The notes: a model not told the origin generated them from the letters alone. A stretch of DNA of 64,000 nucleotides from Pradoshia sp. D12 (GCF_008935075.1 NZ_CP044545.1:3599587-3663586); one strand, 5' to 3'. Positions 1-8,384 are shown, counted from the first letter of the stretch. Made by a program: numbers and translations.

Positions 1-283
1 CAATCGAAAACACCGTAATATGTTCCTCTGTTACCCCTAATGATTCCACAATTTCATCATCTAATTTAAATTCATAATCAGGGTAGGTTAGGAACGGACT
101 TGTAACCACGAAAGCTAGATTCGGTGTCTTCACAGATTGAAGCACAAAGAATGATTGATCATCTGTTAAAAGAAGCAGCACAAATTTCTGTTCGTTCGGA
201 AAGCCGGGAATACCTTCATCAAAGGTAATGATAACTTTTTCTTCGATCACTTGCTCACCATGATATTTTGTTGTCAGCTTCAC
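1..283 (-). CDS. fliW: FliW, flagellar assembly factor (partial, 3' end outside window)
   Basis: Only the N-terminal ~94 codons lie in the window. The start is GTG at 281-283, preceded by an AGGGGTG ribosome-binding site. The reading begins MKLTTKYHGEQVIEEKV and continues with FDEGIPGFPNEQKFVLL, the hallmark FliW N-terminus. FliW binds flagellin and the CsrA translational repressor, so that flagellin synthesis is coupled to secretion. The position after flgL and a yviE remnant matches the B. subtilis order flgK-flgL-yviE-fliW-csrA-hag, so csrA and hag probably lie just outside the window. Identity is from sequence plus synteny. Confidence 0.93.
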   Translation of the reverse strand, partial: MKLTTKYHGEQVIEEKVIITFDEGIPGFPNEQKFVLLLLTDDQSFFVLQSVKTPNLAFVVTSPFLTYPDYEFKLDDEIVESLGVTEEHITVFSI

Positions 284-296
284 GTTAGCTTCACCC

Positions 297-554
297 CTAT
301 AGTTTCATTTCGAATGGATTTTGATTAGCTATAAAAAATTCAAGAGATTGATATTGTTTCATGTAATAGCTTATACTGCCTGGAATAATTAATCGTTGGC
401 TGATGGGTTTGTACCTGAATATTCACCTTCTGAGGCTGTATATCTGTTCGATCGATACATCTGCAATCTGTTGTTCAATCGATTGATTAATACGTTTGAT
501 CTGGTAGCCGAGCTGCGCTGATGTTGAGTTCATTTGTAATTGGGCAATGGGCAT
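297..554 (-). pseudogene. yviE: Decayed yviE-like (DUF6470) gene
   Basis: An ATG at 552-554 with a GAGGAGAG ribosome-binding site opens a reading frame starting MPIAQLQMNSTSAQLGYQIK, which resembles the N-terminus of the DUF6470/YviE proteins usually found between flgL and fliW. The frame stops after 43 codons (stop at 423-425). In another frame the DNA next to fliW reads YYMKQYQSLEFF, resembling the end of YviE, and stops at 297-299. Intact relatives have roughly 190 codons and this remnant spans only 258 bases, so it has lost its middle and suffered frameshifts. The assignment rests on position and on the two ends. Confidence 0.7.
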
Positions 555-579
555 GGATAGTCTCTCCTCCTCAAAACAT

Positions 580-635
580 ACAAAAAGAGTTGACCCAATT
601 GGCCACTGGGCGCTTCTTGAGTCAACTCATCTTTT
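580..635 (-). terminator. Terminator downstream of flgL
   Basis: On the minus strand GAGTTGAC and GTCAACTC pair around a ~25-base loop and are followed by TTTTTG. It lies between flgL and the yviE remnant and could uncouple fliW transcription from flgL. Confidence 0.65.
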
Positions 636-636
636 T

Positions 637-1512
637 TTATCGTAAGAAATCAACCAGGCTTGGCTGAATGATGCTCGCTCCCATTTGTAAAGCAGCTCTG
701 TGCACACTTTCCTGCGTAATAAAATCCGTATAGACCTTTTCCATGTCTACATCTTCATTTTCACTCAGTACCTTTTTCGCCAATACCTCCTGGTTATCTA
801 TTCTGGATTCCAATAGCTCCAGGCGATTATAGCGGGCGCCAAGGTCGGAGCGTTCCGCTGAAAAGGTAGTAACCAAACCATCGAATTTCTGGAGTAAAGA
901 ATCAAGATCCATATCATCCTCTGATAACTCTCTCTCAATCTCTCCAATTGTATTAAATAATTCCTGACTGAATAGCTGAGAAGGATCTGCATTTGCCTTC
1001 AATTGAATTCCTCTTGATACTTCCACCAGATAGGGATCATTCTCTGAATTGACCACGACACCATTTGCATCGGAGGTAACAGGTGCTGTATTCACACTCG
1101 TACCATTAAAAATATAGCGCCCGGCAACCTGCGTATTTGCTACGGATACTAAGTCCTCTTTCAGCTGAGCGATTTCCTTTGCGATGGCTTCCCGGTCGGT
1201 GGTTTCGTTTGTATCATTTTTTGCCTGGATCATCAATTCACGGATACGTTGAAAACTTTTGTTACCCTGATCCATTGAAGCCTCTGAGTTATCCATCCAA
1301 AGATAAACTTCCGATAAATTGCGCTTATATTGCTCTACTTCATTCAGGCTTGTCCGATAATACATCCCCTTTTGGGCAATCACTGGATCATCGGAGGCCT
1401 TTGTAATCTTTTTACCTGTTGATAGCTGTTCAAGATATTGCGCCATCGAGCCATAGCTCTTATTGATATTCCGCAAAGAATTGGCTGCAACCATACTTTG
1501 TGTGACTCTCAT
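637..1512 (-). CDS. flgL: FlgL, flagellar hook-filament junction protein
   Basis: The 291-residue protein starts MRVTQSMVAANSLRNINKSY, the typical FlgL N-terminal helix related to flagellin, and ends with a C-terminal helix (QESVHRAALQMGASIIQPSL) of the same superfamily. Both ends form the coiled-coil D0/D1 core that stacks between FlgK and the filament. The protein is exported by the flagellar type III system and has no signal peptide. It starts 10 bases after the flgK stop codon, so the two are co-transcribed. The length is close to the family norm of about 300. Confidence 0.96.
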   Translation of the reverse strand: MRVTQSMVAANSLRNINKSYGSMAQYLEQLSTGKKITKASDDPVIAQKGMYYRTSLNEVEQYKRNLSEVYLWMDNSEASMDQGNKSFQRIRELMIQAKNDTNETTDREAIAKEIAQLKEDLVSVANTQVAGRYIFNGTSVNTAPVTSDANGVVVNSENDPYLVEVSRGIQLKANADPSQLFSQELFNTIGEIERELSEDDMDLDSLLQKFDGLVTTFSAERSDLGARYNRLELLESRIDNQEVLAKKVLSENEDVDMEKVYTDFITQESVHRAALQMGASIIQPSLVDFLR

Positions 1513-1522
1513 ACCTATTCAC

Positions 1523-3127
1523 CTACCTGCCACCGACGCCAAGGCCGTTGATTATTTTATCGAGACATTCATCAATCATCGTAATCATTCGTGCTGATGC
1601 ATTATATGCCTGCTGAAATTGAACCATATTGGTCATTTCTTCATCCAATGAAACTGCACTGACGGAAGAACGTCGGTCGCTGACATTCTGCAACAGGGTC
1701 GCACTGTTCACAGATAATCGATCCGCCTGTTCCGTTTTAACAGCCAATGTTCCTATAATACTTTGCAGGTAAGCGCCTAAACTTTCTTTTTCAGCAGCTG
1801 GAGAAGAGTCAGCTAATGCATCCTTATAATTGAGCTTTTCATAAAAGACATCTGCAAGCTTCAATAGATTGCTTGCATCACCATCATTAGGAGTAGCAAC
1901 GGACGCATTAGCAATATAATCGTAGCTTTCTTTTATTTCATCGGATATTCGAATGCGGCTGGCAAAACCCTTGACGTTCTGAGGATCAGCATTATACTCA
2001 TCAGTAAAAAACAGAATATCTTCATTAAAATCTTCTATCTTCGCAGCTGGATCACTCTCGAGAGCTGTTTTCCAGGCTGCAAGCTCCTTCGCACTTAGAC
2101 CATCCTTATGAACCTTATTAAACTCTGTCGCAAAGGTATAAGCCATATGATCAAGTTCTTTAATCATATCCGGCAAATCCCCTGCCAGTTTTCCTTCTGT
2201 ATTTGTATATCCGTATGTTTGCAAAAGGGACAGCAGCATGCCCTCAGAGATAAAGGTAGCAGTAGGTACTGCATTCCCACCAATTGAAATGGTATCCACC
2301 GCACCATCCTCCCCATTAAACATTAAAGCAATAGGATTAACTGTAGTAGAATCAACCAAAGTCAACGGTTCAGCCGTGCCGTTATTTAGCTTTATTACAG
2401 CCGATCCCATTGCCTGCGCCTGTGAATTACCGCCGTTTTTCACATAATCGACCTTTATATTCATCATGGAGGATAGTTCATCAATCAACAAATCACGGGA
2501 ATCGTATAAATCATTCGGCAAATAGCCATGCGGTTCAATCGCTGCAATTTGTTTATTAAGCTGGTCGATGCTTCCCAGCATGCTATTGGCCTTTTCAACC
2601 GTCACATTCAATTCATTCTTCAAATCGGAGCGGACCATATTTAGGGAGCTGTTCAGGTAGGTAAACGTATCAGCCAGTGCAATTCCTCGCTCACGTACAA
2701 CAGCTTTACCACCTGAGTTGACAGAATTGGTGGCCAAGTCCTGTATGGATTGCCAAAATGAATCAATGGAATCACTAAGCCCTGTTCCCTTAAGCTCGTC
2801 CATGACATCCTCTATTTTGCTTAACCCTTCCGCTCTCCCCGTCCAATATCCTAGCTTCGTGCTTTCGCTTCTATATTGAACATCCAAAAAGCTTTCACGA
2901 ACCCGCTGAATGGAGCCCGCTTTAACACCGGTACCCATTTGACCAGGAATTTGTTCGCGGTTCATACCCGGGTTTGGGTAAGCCGTTTCCGCTGCCATGT
3001 TAACCCGTTGGTGTGAATATCCGAGTGTATTGGCATTGGCAACGTTTTGGCCCACTACATATAAAGCTGCCTGCTGAGTCGTCAGTCCGCGCCTGGCTGT
3101 TTCTAACCCATGAAAGGTTGATGTCAT
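1523..3127 (-). CDS. flgK: FlgK, flagellar hook-associated protein 1
   Basis: The 534-residue protein is the first junction protein between hook and filament. Its N-terminus (TSTFHGLETARRGLTTQQAA) followed by NVANANTLGYSHQRV carries the flagellar rod/hook signature. The C-terminus (MVQFQQAYNASARMITMIDE) is the matching FlgK end helix. The middle is the variable surface-exposed domain, slightly longer than in B. subtilis (about 507 residues). A GGGGGAG ribosome-binding site precedes the ATG. It lies between flgN, its presumed export chaperone, and flgL, its binding partner in the junction. Confidence 0.96.
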   Translation of the reverse strand: MTSTFHGLETARRGLTTQQAALYVVGQNVANANTLGYSHQRVNMAAETAYPNPGMNREQIPGQMGTGVKAGSIQRVRESFLDVQYRSESTKLGYWTGRAEGLSKIEDVMDELKGTGLSDSIDSFWQSIQDLATNSVNSGGKAVVRERGIALADTFTYLNSSLNMVRSDLKNELNVTVEKANSMLGSIDQLNKQIAAIEPHGYLPNDLYDSRDLLIDELSSMMNIKVDYVKNGGNSQAQAMGSAVIKLNNGTAEPLTLVDSTTVNPIALMFNGEDGAVDTISIGGNAVPTATFISEGMLLSLLQTYGYTNTEGKLAGDLPDMIKELDHMAYTFATEFNKVHKDGLSAKELAAWKTALESDPAAKIEDFNEDILFFTDEYNADPQNVKGFASRIRISDEIKESYDYIANASVATPNDGDASNLLKLADVFYEKLNYKDALADSSPAAEKESLGAYLQSIIGTLAVKTEQADRLSVNSATLLQNVSDRRSSVSAVSLDEEMTNMVQFQQAYNASARMITMIDECLDKIINGLGVGGR

Positions 3128-3148
3128 AAATGCTCCCCCTGTTTCTTT

Positions 3149-3643
3149 TTAGGCCTTCGAATCAAATAGCGATTTACTTGGTTTTCTTGCACCCTCTGGA
3201 TCCTGTGGCCTGTCGTATGTATAGCTCTCATTCTCTGGTAACATAAGATTTAAATTCAGATTCACAAATTGAAGAGATTGATAGATTAACTGCTGATTTA
3301 ATTCATTCCGCTCTTTTAAACTCATAATCTCTTCTCGCAATTCAGCGCCCAGGCTGGTAAGTTCTGTTCGCACGTTTTCCGAAGCATATTGAATACATTC
3401 TGATAAGAGTGCGGTTCCATTCTGCACGCCCTTTTCTCTAAGAAAGGCATGTACATCACTCTGCCGCACATTCTCAAGCCGTTCAATCGCAACGACTAGC
3501 TTCCTCTCCTGAACAAGCAGACTGCTTAACGACTTTAACTCTTCTGCTTTAATGGCCTCTGTTTTTTCCTGAGCCATTTTGTTCAATTCTCTGTGCAGAT
3601 CGACCAGCTGCTGAAGGGTTTGAATGATAGATTGAGCTGACAT
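3149..3643 (-). CDS. flgN: FlgN/YvyG, export chaperone for FlgK and FlgL
   Basis: The 164-residue protein is mostly alpha-helical with heptad-like stretches, beginning MSAQSIIQTLQQLVDLHREL and containing a long coiled-coil (about residues 95-130). This fits the FlgN family of type III export chaperones, which bind the C-terminal ends of FlgK and FlgL. In B. subtilis the equivalent gene is yvyG, in the same place between flgM and flgK. The family is poorly conserved in sequence, so much of the assignment rests on synteny. A terminator-like hairpin lies between flgM and this gene. Confidence 0.85.
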   Translation of the reverse strand: MSAQSIIQTLQQLVDLHRELNKMAQEKTEAIKAEELKSLSSLLVQERKLVVAIERLENVRQSDVHAFLREKGVQNGTALLSECIQYASENVRTELTSLGAELREEIMSLKERNELNQQLIYQSLQFVNLNLNLMLPENESYTYDRPQDPEGARKPSKSLFDSKA

Positions 3644-3661
3644 TAATTAGTTCACCCCATA

Positions 3662-3698
3662 TAAAAAAAGAAAGCCAGTACAAACCTTATACTGGCTT
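3662..3698 (-). terminator. Intrinsic terminator or attenuator between flgM and flgN
   Basis: On the minus strand AGCCAGTA (3690-3697) and TACTGGCT (3673-3680) form an 8-bp stem with a 9-base loop, followed by CTTTTTTT. It follows the flgM stop codon and would reduce read-through from flgM into flgN-flgK-flgL. Confidence 0.8.
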
Positions 3699-3703
3699 CA
3701 GGT

Positions 3704-3967
3704 TTAGTTTTTTGAGTAAAAATCCAATACGCCTTTTGCTGTTTCATTGACATTCACTTGATAGGTGCCGTTCTCTATCTGCTTTTTAATTTCGTCTATT
3801 TTAGCCTGACGCTCAACCTCTACACTCGATAGCTGTTGCAATTCTTTCGCTTTACTGGAAATTTCCACTTTATCGGCAAGCTGAGAAGGCTTCATGGAGG
3901 TATCGGCTTTATTAACTGCCTTTTGGTACGGATTTACGCCATATTGATTAAGATGATTAATTTTCAT
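3704..3967 (-). CDS. flgM: FlgM, anti-sigma-D factor
   Basis: The 87-residue protein begins MKINHLNQYGVNPYQKAVNK and contains DKVEISSKAKELQQL, the conserved FlgM motif, followed by a C-terminal helix that binds sigma-D (residues about 50-85). FlgM holds the flagellar sigma factor inactive until the hook is complete and FlgM is secreted. Its own sigma-D promoter lies about 125 bases upstream (4090-4116), giving the usual negative feedback loop. The size is typical (88 in B. subtilis). Confidence 0.95.
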   Translation of the reverse strand: MKINHLNQYGVNPYQKAVNKADTSMKPSQLADKVEISSKAKELQQLSSVEVERQAKIDEIKKQIENGTYQVNVNETAKGVLDFYSKN

Positions 3968-4017
3968 TTCGCGTTCCTCACTTTCCCTTCCGTCACACTA
4001 GCTTCCAAGGTCTATGT

Positions 4018-4058
4018 TGATCTTTTAATCTGAGTCATATTATGTCTCAGGCAGATCA
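4018..4058 (-). repeat. Two-part hairpin in the flgM leader
   Basis: TGATCT...AGATCA (4018-4023 and 4053-4058) encloses CTGAG...CTCAG (4030-4034 and 4046-4050). There is no T-run, so this is not an obvious terminator. It would sit in the 5' untranslated RNA made from the sigma-D promoter. Confidence 0.4.
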
Positions 4059-4089
4059 TCAAGAAGACCTTCTTGCTTATCTACTGTTA

Positions 4090-4116
4090 GTATCGACATC
4101 AAGGGTAATTTGTTTA
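4090..4116 (-). promoter_or_regulatory. Sigma-D promoter of flgM
   Basis: Read on the minus strand, the sequence is TAAA (4113-4116), a spacer of exactly 15 bases, then GTCGATAC (4090-4097). The B. subtilis sigma-D consensus is TAAA-N15-GCCGATAT, so the -35 matches fully and the -10 matches 6 of 8 positions. It points at flgM and continues into flgN-flgK-flgL if the attenuator is passed. Confidence 0.85.
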
Positions 4117-4190
4117 CTGTCTGTGATGAAAATTATGACATACAAAAAAGCAATATTCAAAAAGGACTTAACAGGTCTAAATGCTTATTT

Positions 4191-4604
4191 TTAGTGCGTT
4201 TTTCGGTAATAGGTCATTTGGCGCTCACGTTCCTCTATCTCTTTATAGAGTACCTCATCCCGTTCATGCCTCACAAGGTCTGCCTGAAGATCATCCCTGC
4301 AGTCTGCACAAAAGCGGCCCTCGCGAATGAGGGAACCGCAATGCTCACAGGCATAGCCCAAATTAGGGTTGGATGTAATACGCAGCTTTCCACTCCTGAT
4401 AAATCTCATTAATAAAGATTCATCTACACTAGTTGCCTTCACCACCTGAACAATCGTTGCCGTGCGGTTCTCTCGCTTACGGATATAATGGTATACATCA
4501 TTATAAATGGCCTCTTCTTTTTTATAGCAGCTCTCACATACATCTCTGAATTGATTTTTCACGAATAGAGCCTGGCAAGTCGGACAGTTGGTCAATTCAT
4601 TCAT
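4191..4604 (-). CDS. yvyF: YvyF, flagellar operon protein with two zinc knuckles
   Basis: The 137-residue protein has two cysteine pairs at each end: CPTC/CESC near residues 7-29 and CEHC/CADC near residues 93-110, which probably bind zinc. Between them is a basic, helix-turn-helix-like stretch (IVQVVKATSVDESLLMRFIR), giving a MerR-like appearance typical of the YvyF family encoded upstream of flgM in Bacillus. It is thought to help control flagellar gene expression, but the mechanism is not clear from sequence. The AGGAGG ribosome-binding site is strong. comFC ends 64 bases upstream. Confidence 0.85.
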   Translation of the reverse strand: MNELTNCPTCQALFVKNQFRDVCESCYKKEEAIYNDVYHYIRKRENRTATIVQVVKATSVDESLLMRFIRSGKLRITSNPNLGYACEHCGSLIREGRFCADCRDDLQADLVRHERDEVLYKEIEERERQMTYYRKTH

Positions 4605-4668
4605 ATTCTTTACCTCCTCAGGAAATGCTCTTAGATTACTTATCGGATATTCTCTTCAAAGATAAAGA

Positions 4669-5361
4669 TTATCGTGCAATCGTCAAAGAAATGATCCTTT
4701 TTGCCCCCGCCTCCTTTAAAAGCGCACCAGCATGCCTCAAGGTGGTGCCTGTCGTATAAATATCATCCAGTATAAGAATCGTTTTGTCCTGAAAATCTGA
4801 GGCTTTAGGATGGATACGAAAGACCTGTTCAGTGTGGATACGATCATACCGACTCTTCTTAGACTGTTTTTCACCATGTACACGAACTAACCCATTTTCC
4901 AAGACCATTCCAGCCATCATACCGATTGCTACAGCCTGATTAAACCCACGCTCGTTCAGGCGCTCGTCACTCAGCGGAATCGGAATGACAAAATGAGCCT
5001 TCGGCGCTTTTTTACGCAGTTCGGCAGCAAATATACGTGCCAATTCATAATCACCCCGATATTTAAATCGGGCAATCACATCCTTCATAAACGGATTATA
5101 GGTATATAAGGAGACATTATAATCAAGTGCTTGACCAAACATGGGATCCACCAGCCATTCTTCACAATCCGGACATTTGTCTCCCGTCTGAAGCGGTTTA
5201 CAGCAAATCACACACGTATTCCCCTGAATCGAAATAAGCCTGGAGCGACAGGCCAGACAGAGCAAATCAGCCTCCTCTAAAAAGAAGATATTCGCCCAGC
5301 CTGCACTCTCACGAATAGGGCTGTGACAATATAGACAAAGTGATGATTGGAAAATCTTCAA
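4669..5361 (-). CDS. comFC: ComFC, phosphoribosyltransferase-like competence protein
   Basis: The 230-residue protein has an N-terminal zinc-ribbon region with four cysteine pairs (CLYC, CLAC, CVIC, CPDC; residues 9-69), and a C-terminal type I phosphoribosyltransferase fold with the PRPP-binding loop LILDDIYTTGTTL near residues 195-208. ComFC takes part in uptake or processing of transforming DNA in the cytoplasm together with the ComFA translocase. Its start codon overlaps the comFA stop by four bases (ATGA), so the two are translationally coupled. No comFB lies between them, unlike B. subtilis 168. Confidence 0.93.
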   Translation of the reverse strand: MKIFQSSLCLYCHSPIRESAGWANIFFLEEADLLCLACRSRLISIQGNTCVICCKPLQTGDKCPDCEEWLVDPMFGQALDYNVSLYTYNPFMKDVIARFKYRGDYELARIFAAELRKKAPKAHFVIPIPLSDERLNERGFNQAVAIGMMAGMVLENGLVRVHGEKQSKKSRYDRIHTEQVFRIHPKASDFQDKTILILDDIYTTGTTLRHAGALLKEAGAKRIISLTIAR

Positions 5362-6746
5362 TCCAGCAGCCCCCTTTTGACAGCTTCTCTATTCATTTGG
5401 TTGATTTGCTGAATCGCATCAAGCATGGCATTAGTTTTTCCATAATGAAAATATACACAATCACCGCGAGGATGGTCCTTACTTCTTCCAATCCGTCCTG
5501 CAATTTGGACGAGTGCTGACTCGGTAAAGATTTCATCCTCAGCCCCAATCACCGCTACATTCAATTTAGGAATCGTAACGCCTCTTTCCAATATCGTGGT
5601 TGTCAGTAAGCCCTGAATCTCACCTCTGCGCAGCTTCATTATTTTATCTTTACGTTCCGAATCCTCTGCATGGACAGAAAGAATTTCAGGAGCATAGCCT
5701 TGAAAGAGAGGAAGGGCTTTTTCCATTAATGCGATATTCGGGAAAAAAATAAGAAAGGGGTTCTTACATTCGATAGCAGTTTTGAGCCAATACAAGAGAG
5801 GATTGGGAAGTTTATTTTTCTGAATGGATGATTGCCAGTTTCCAACCCATTTCATAGTGGGGACAGGAATAGGGTGTCTGTGAAAACGGGCAGGGAGGAG
5901 AATTCCATTTCTTATACCCTGTTGAAATTCGAGCTGCCACTGTTTTGAAGGCGTTGCCGTCAAATAAATAACAGCAGCATCTTTCTTACACGCCTTTTGA
6001 ACCGCATATTGGAGATGAGGATCAAAGGAATAAGGGAACGCATCTACTTCATCAATAATCATCACTTCGAAGGCATCGGCATAACGCATTAGCTGGTGAG
6101 TGGTCGATAAGACAAATGGAGCAAAAAGCTGTTTTTCTTGACTGTCACCATATAGGGCTACGATTGGAATATCTGGAAATACGCTGCGCAGCCTTGGAGC
6201 AAGCTCAAGGATAACATCTGTACGAGGAGTCGCCAGGCAAACCCTTTTGCCTGAGAAAAGAGCTTCTTCTATACCGGCAAAGATCATCTCTGTCTTCCCG
6301 GCTCCGCATACTGCCCAAATGAGTAAATCCATTTGATTTCGGACAGCTTCCATGATTTTTTCTGAAGCCTCCTTTTGGGAGAAGGAAAGTGAACCATCCC
6401 AACGAAGCCGAGCTAACTCAGGACTCCAGCCAAGATTTTCCCCCTTCCATCCAAAAAGAGTAGAGCAGGAGCTGATTCGGCCCATCATAATACAATGGCG
6501 GCAATACAGACAGTTTTCACCACACGCACTGTGGGGGAATGTTGCAAACAAACGGGAATCCGTATTGCCGCAGCGTCTGCATATACCATTCTCAATCCCT
6601 CTCACAGAATAAATTTGTTCATTTAAATCCAATTGTTCCTTTAATTCATTTGGAATTTCAGTTATGAGGAGTTCTTTACCAATGAGGAGCTGTTGCAGAG
6701 ATATAGGTGAGGATCCTGTTGAGTGTCTGGATGCTTTCACGTTCAA
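5358..6746 (-). CDS. comFA: ComFA, ATP-dependent DNA translocase for transformation
   Basis: The 462-residue protein is a superfamily 2 helicase-like ATPase. It has zinc-binding cysteines at residues 57-85 (CRRC, CGENC, CRHC), Walker A AVCGAGKTEM (about 145-154), Walker B/DEAD box IIDEVDAF (about 230-237), motif III YLTATPS (about 261) and motif VI QIAGRIGRS near residue 420. ComFA pulls the incoming single strand through the ComEC channel. The chosen start is TTG (6744-6746), eight bases after AGGAGG; a GTG two codons later is less well spaced. A terminator of degV lies immediately upstream, so comFA has its own promoter. Confidence 0.95.
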   Translation of the reverse strand: MNVKASRHSTGSSPISLQQLLIGKELLITEIPNELKEQLDLNEQIYSVRGIENGICRRCGNTDSRLFATFPHSACGENCLYCRHCIMMGRISSCSTLFGWKGENLGWSPELARLRWDGSLSFSQKEASEKIMEAVRNQMDLLIWAVCGAGKTEMIFAGIEEALFSGKRVCLATPRTDVILELAPRLRSVFPDIPIVALYGDSQEKQLFAPFVLSTTHQLMRYADAFEVMIIDEVDAFPYSFDPHLQYAVQKACKKDAAVIYLTATPSKQWQLEFQQGIRNGILLPARFHRHPIPVPTMKWVGNWQSSIQKNKLPNPLLYWLKTAIECKNPFLIFFPNIALMEKALPLFQGYAPEILSVHAEDSERKDKIMKLRRGEIQGLLTTTILERGVTIPKLNVAVIGAEDEIFTESALVQIAGRIGRSKDHPRGDCVYFHYGKTNAMLDAIQQINQMNREAVKRGLLD

Positions 6747-6766
6747 ATTGAAAACCTCCTTTTAAA

Positions 6767-6796
6767 TAAAAAGGGGCGGCCAAACAGCCAAGCCCC
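6767..6796 (-). terminator. Terminator of degV
   Basis: On the minus strand GGGGC...GCCCC with an inner GGC/GCC pair forms a GC-rich stem followed by TTTTT. It lies between degV and comFA. Confidence 0.85.
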
Positions 6797-6806
6797 ATAT
6801 TACTAG

Positions 6807-7655
6807 TTAATTATATCGTTTTGTCCAGCCAAGTCCCGTTGCTCCCTGGCCTAAGTGAGTACTAATAACTGCGCCAAAATAGCTTAGTCTAAATTCCGCT
6901 TCAGGGAATTTCTCTTTTAGCTCATTTAACATTTCAGTCGCTTCCTCTTCAATATTGCCATGGATTAAAACAGCCTGAAGAGGCTCACCTTTTTTATATT
7001 CCTGCTCAAAAAGCTCGACTATACGTTTTAATGCCTTTTTCTTCGTACGGATTTTTTCAAAAGGGACAATCACTTTGTTTTCAAAATGCAGGATTGGCTT
7101 CACTTGAAGCAAGCTGCCAATTAGAGCTGCAGCGCCATTTAAGCGGCCGCCCCTTTGCAGGTTGGATAGATCGTCTACCATGAAGTAAGCATTAGATGAT
7201 TCGCGGAGTTCATGCAAGCGTGCGATGATTTCATCAGGATGTTTGCCTTCCTTCGCCATTTTGGCTGCTTCGAGTACAAATAATCCCTGAATCATGCAAG
7301 TGATCTCGGAGTCAAAAGCATAAACCTTAATGTCATCTACCATTTCTCCAGCTGTAATAGCACCTTGATAGGTACCGCTAATTCCACTCGATAAATGGAT
7401 ACTGATCACAGCATCATAGTCCTTCGCAAGCTCTTCATATTTTTCAACGAATTTTCCGGTTGCTGGCTGTGAGGTCGTTGGAAGCATATCCAAACGCTCG
7501 ACCATTTCATAAAAGTCAGAAGCAGTTATTTCATTCTCCTCCTGATACACTTCATCTCCAAACACTACACTTAGCGGAATCATATGTATATCATATTGCG
7601 TTCGCAGGTCTTTTGGTATATAAGCTGTACTATCTGTAACTATTGCAGTTCTCAT
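6807..7655 (-). CDS. degV: DegV family fatty-acid-binding protein
   Basis: The 282-residue protein starts MRTAIVTDSTAYIPKDL, with the DSTA motif of DegV proteins, and contains TSQPATGKF and IHLSSGISGTYQGA, the two fatty-acid-headgroup contact regions. DegV/FakB proteins bind a fatty acid and present it to the FakA kinase for phosphorylation. The gene lies downstream of degU as in B. subtilis (yviA), with an acetyltransferase gene in between. The full family length is present and it ends with a clear terminator. The fatty-acid role is family knowledge. Confidence 0.93.
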   Translation of the reverse strand: MRTAIVTDSTAYIPKDLRTQYDIHMIPLSVVFGDEVYQEENEITASDFYEMVERLDMLPTTSQPATGKFVEKYEELAKDYDAVISIHLSSGISGTYQGAITAGEMVDDIKVYAFDSEITCMIQGLFVLEAAKMAKEGKHPDEIIARLHELRESSNAYFMVDDLSNLQRGGRLNGAAALIGSLLQVKPILHFENKVIVPFEKIRTKKKALKRIVELFEQEYKKGEPLQAVLIHGNIEEEATEMLNELKEKFPEAEFRLSYFGAVISTHLGQGATGLGWTKRYN

Positions 7656-7768
7656 TATTGAAAACCATCCTTATTATTGAGATTTTCCTTATTATCTTCT
7701 CCATTTTAAATCATAATCAGTCTGTTTGCATTACATTGGTTAAAATGGTAATTTTTAAACTTTTCAAT

Positions 7769-8269
7769 CTATATTTTTTTACCCAAAATCAGCAAATCTC
7801 TTTGCACTCCATCTAATTCTGCTACACTAGGCAAATGAGCCCATTCTTCAAATCCAAATTGCTTAAATAGACGTATGCTTGGCTCATTATGGGCAAAAAT
7901 AAATCCCAGCAATGTATGAATCCTGAGGATGGGAGCATTCTTAATTGCATAGTCTAAAAATTTTGCTCCTATTCCTTTTTTTCGATAAGCCGGGTCAATA
8001 TAGATACTGATTTCAGCAGTAGCTTGATAAGCAGGTCGTCCATAGAAATCCTGAAAACTGAGCCACCCTATAATCATACCATCATTTTCCATAACCCATA
8101 AAGGCCTTTTTTCAGAGGTATGATTCAAAAACCACTCCAAGCGACTTCCTACATCCACCATTTCCGTGTCAGCTGTCACCATTCTGCTCTGAATAGTAGA
8201 ATTATAAATTTCAACGATGCGTGCTAAATCCTTCTCTTTAGCATCTCTAATTGTATACGGTTGATTCAC
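7769..8269 (-). CDS. GNAT family N-acetyltransferase, phosphinothricin-acetyltransferase-like
   Basis: The 166-residue single-domain protein has the GNAT acetyl-CoA loop YRKKGIGAKFLDYAI (motif A, about residues 96-110), preceded by AEISIYIDPA and by the W-(L)-F-N-H region (SRLEWFLNH) common to the Pat/MnaT subgroup that acetylates small amino-group substrates such as phosphinothricin or methionine sulfoximine. The actual substrate cannot be read from sequence. The start is GTG, after GGAGAGGAG. The gene sits between degU and degV, which are adjacent in B. subtilis, so it is probably an insertion into a conserved block. Confidence 0.85.
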   Translation of the reverse strand: MNQPYTIRDAKEKDLARIVEIYNSTIQSRMVTADTEMVDVGSRLEWFLNHTSEKRPLWVMENDGMIIGWLSFQDFYGRPAYQATAEISIYIDPAYRKKGIGAKFLDYAIKNAPILRIHTLLGFIFAHNEPSIRLFKQFGFEEWAHLPSVAELDGVQRDLLILGKKI

Positions 8270-8384
8270 AATATCTCCTCTCCTACCCTAATCTTTATTA
8301 AAAACTTTAACAAAATATGAAAAATGTATATACACTATTGAAAAAAAATATATAAACTGACAGTTTGACAGAATCCATCCCGAT

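Noticed and set aside
4640-4666. Possible second sigma-D promoter before yvyF (TTTA-N15-TCCGATAA)
   Set aside because: The -10 resembles the consensus, but the -35 (TTTA) matches poorly and it overlaps the end of comFC; not enough to call.
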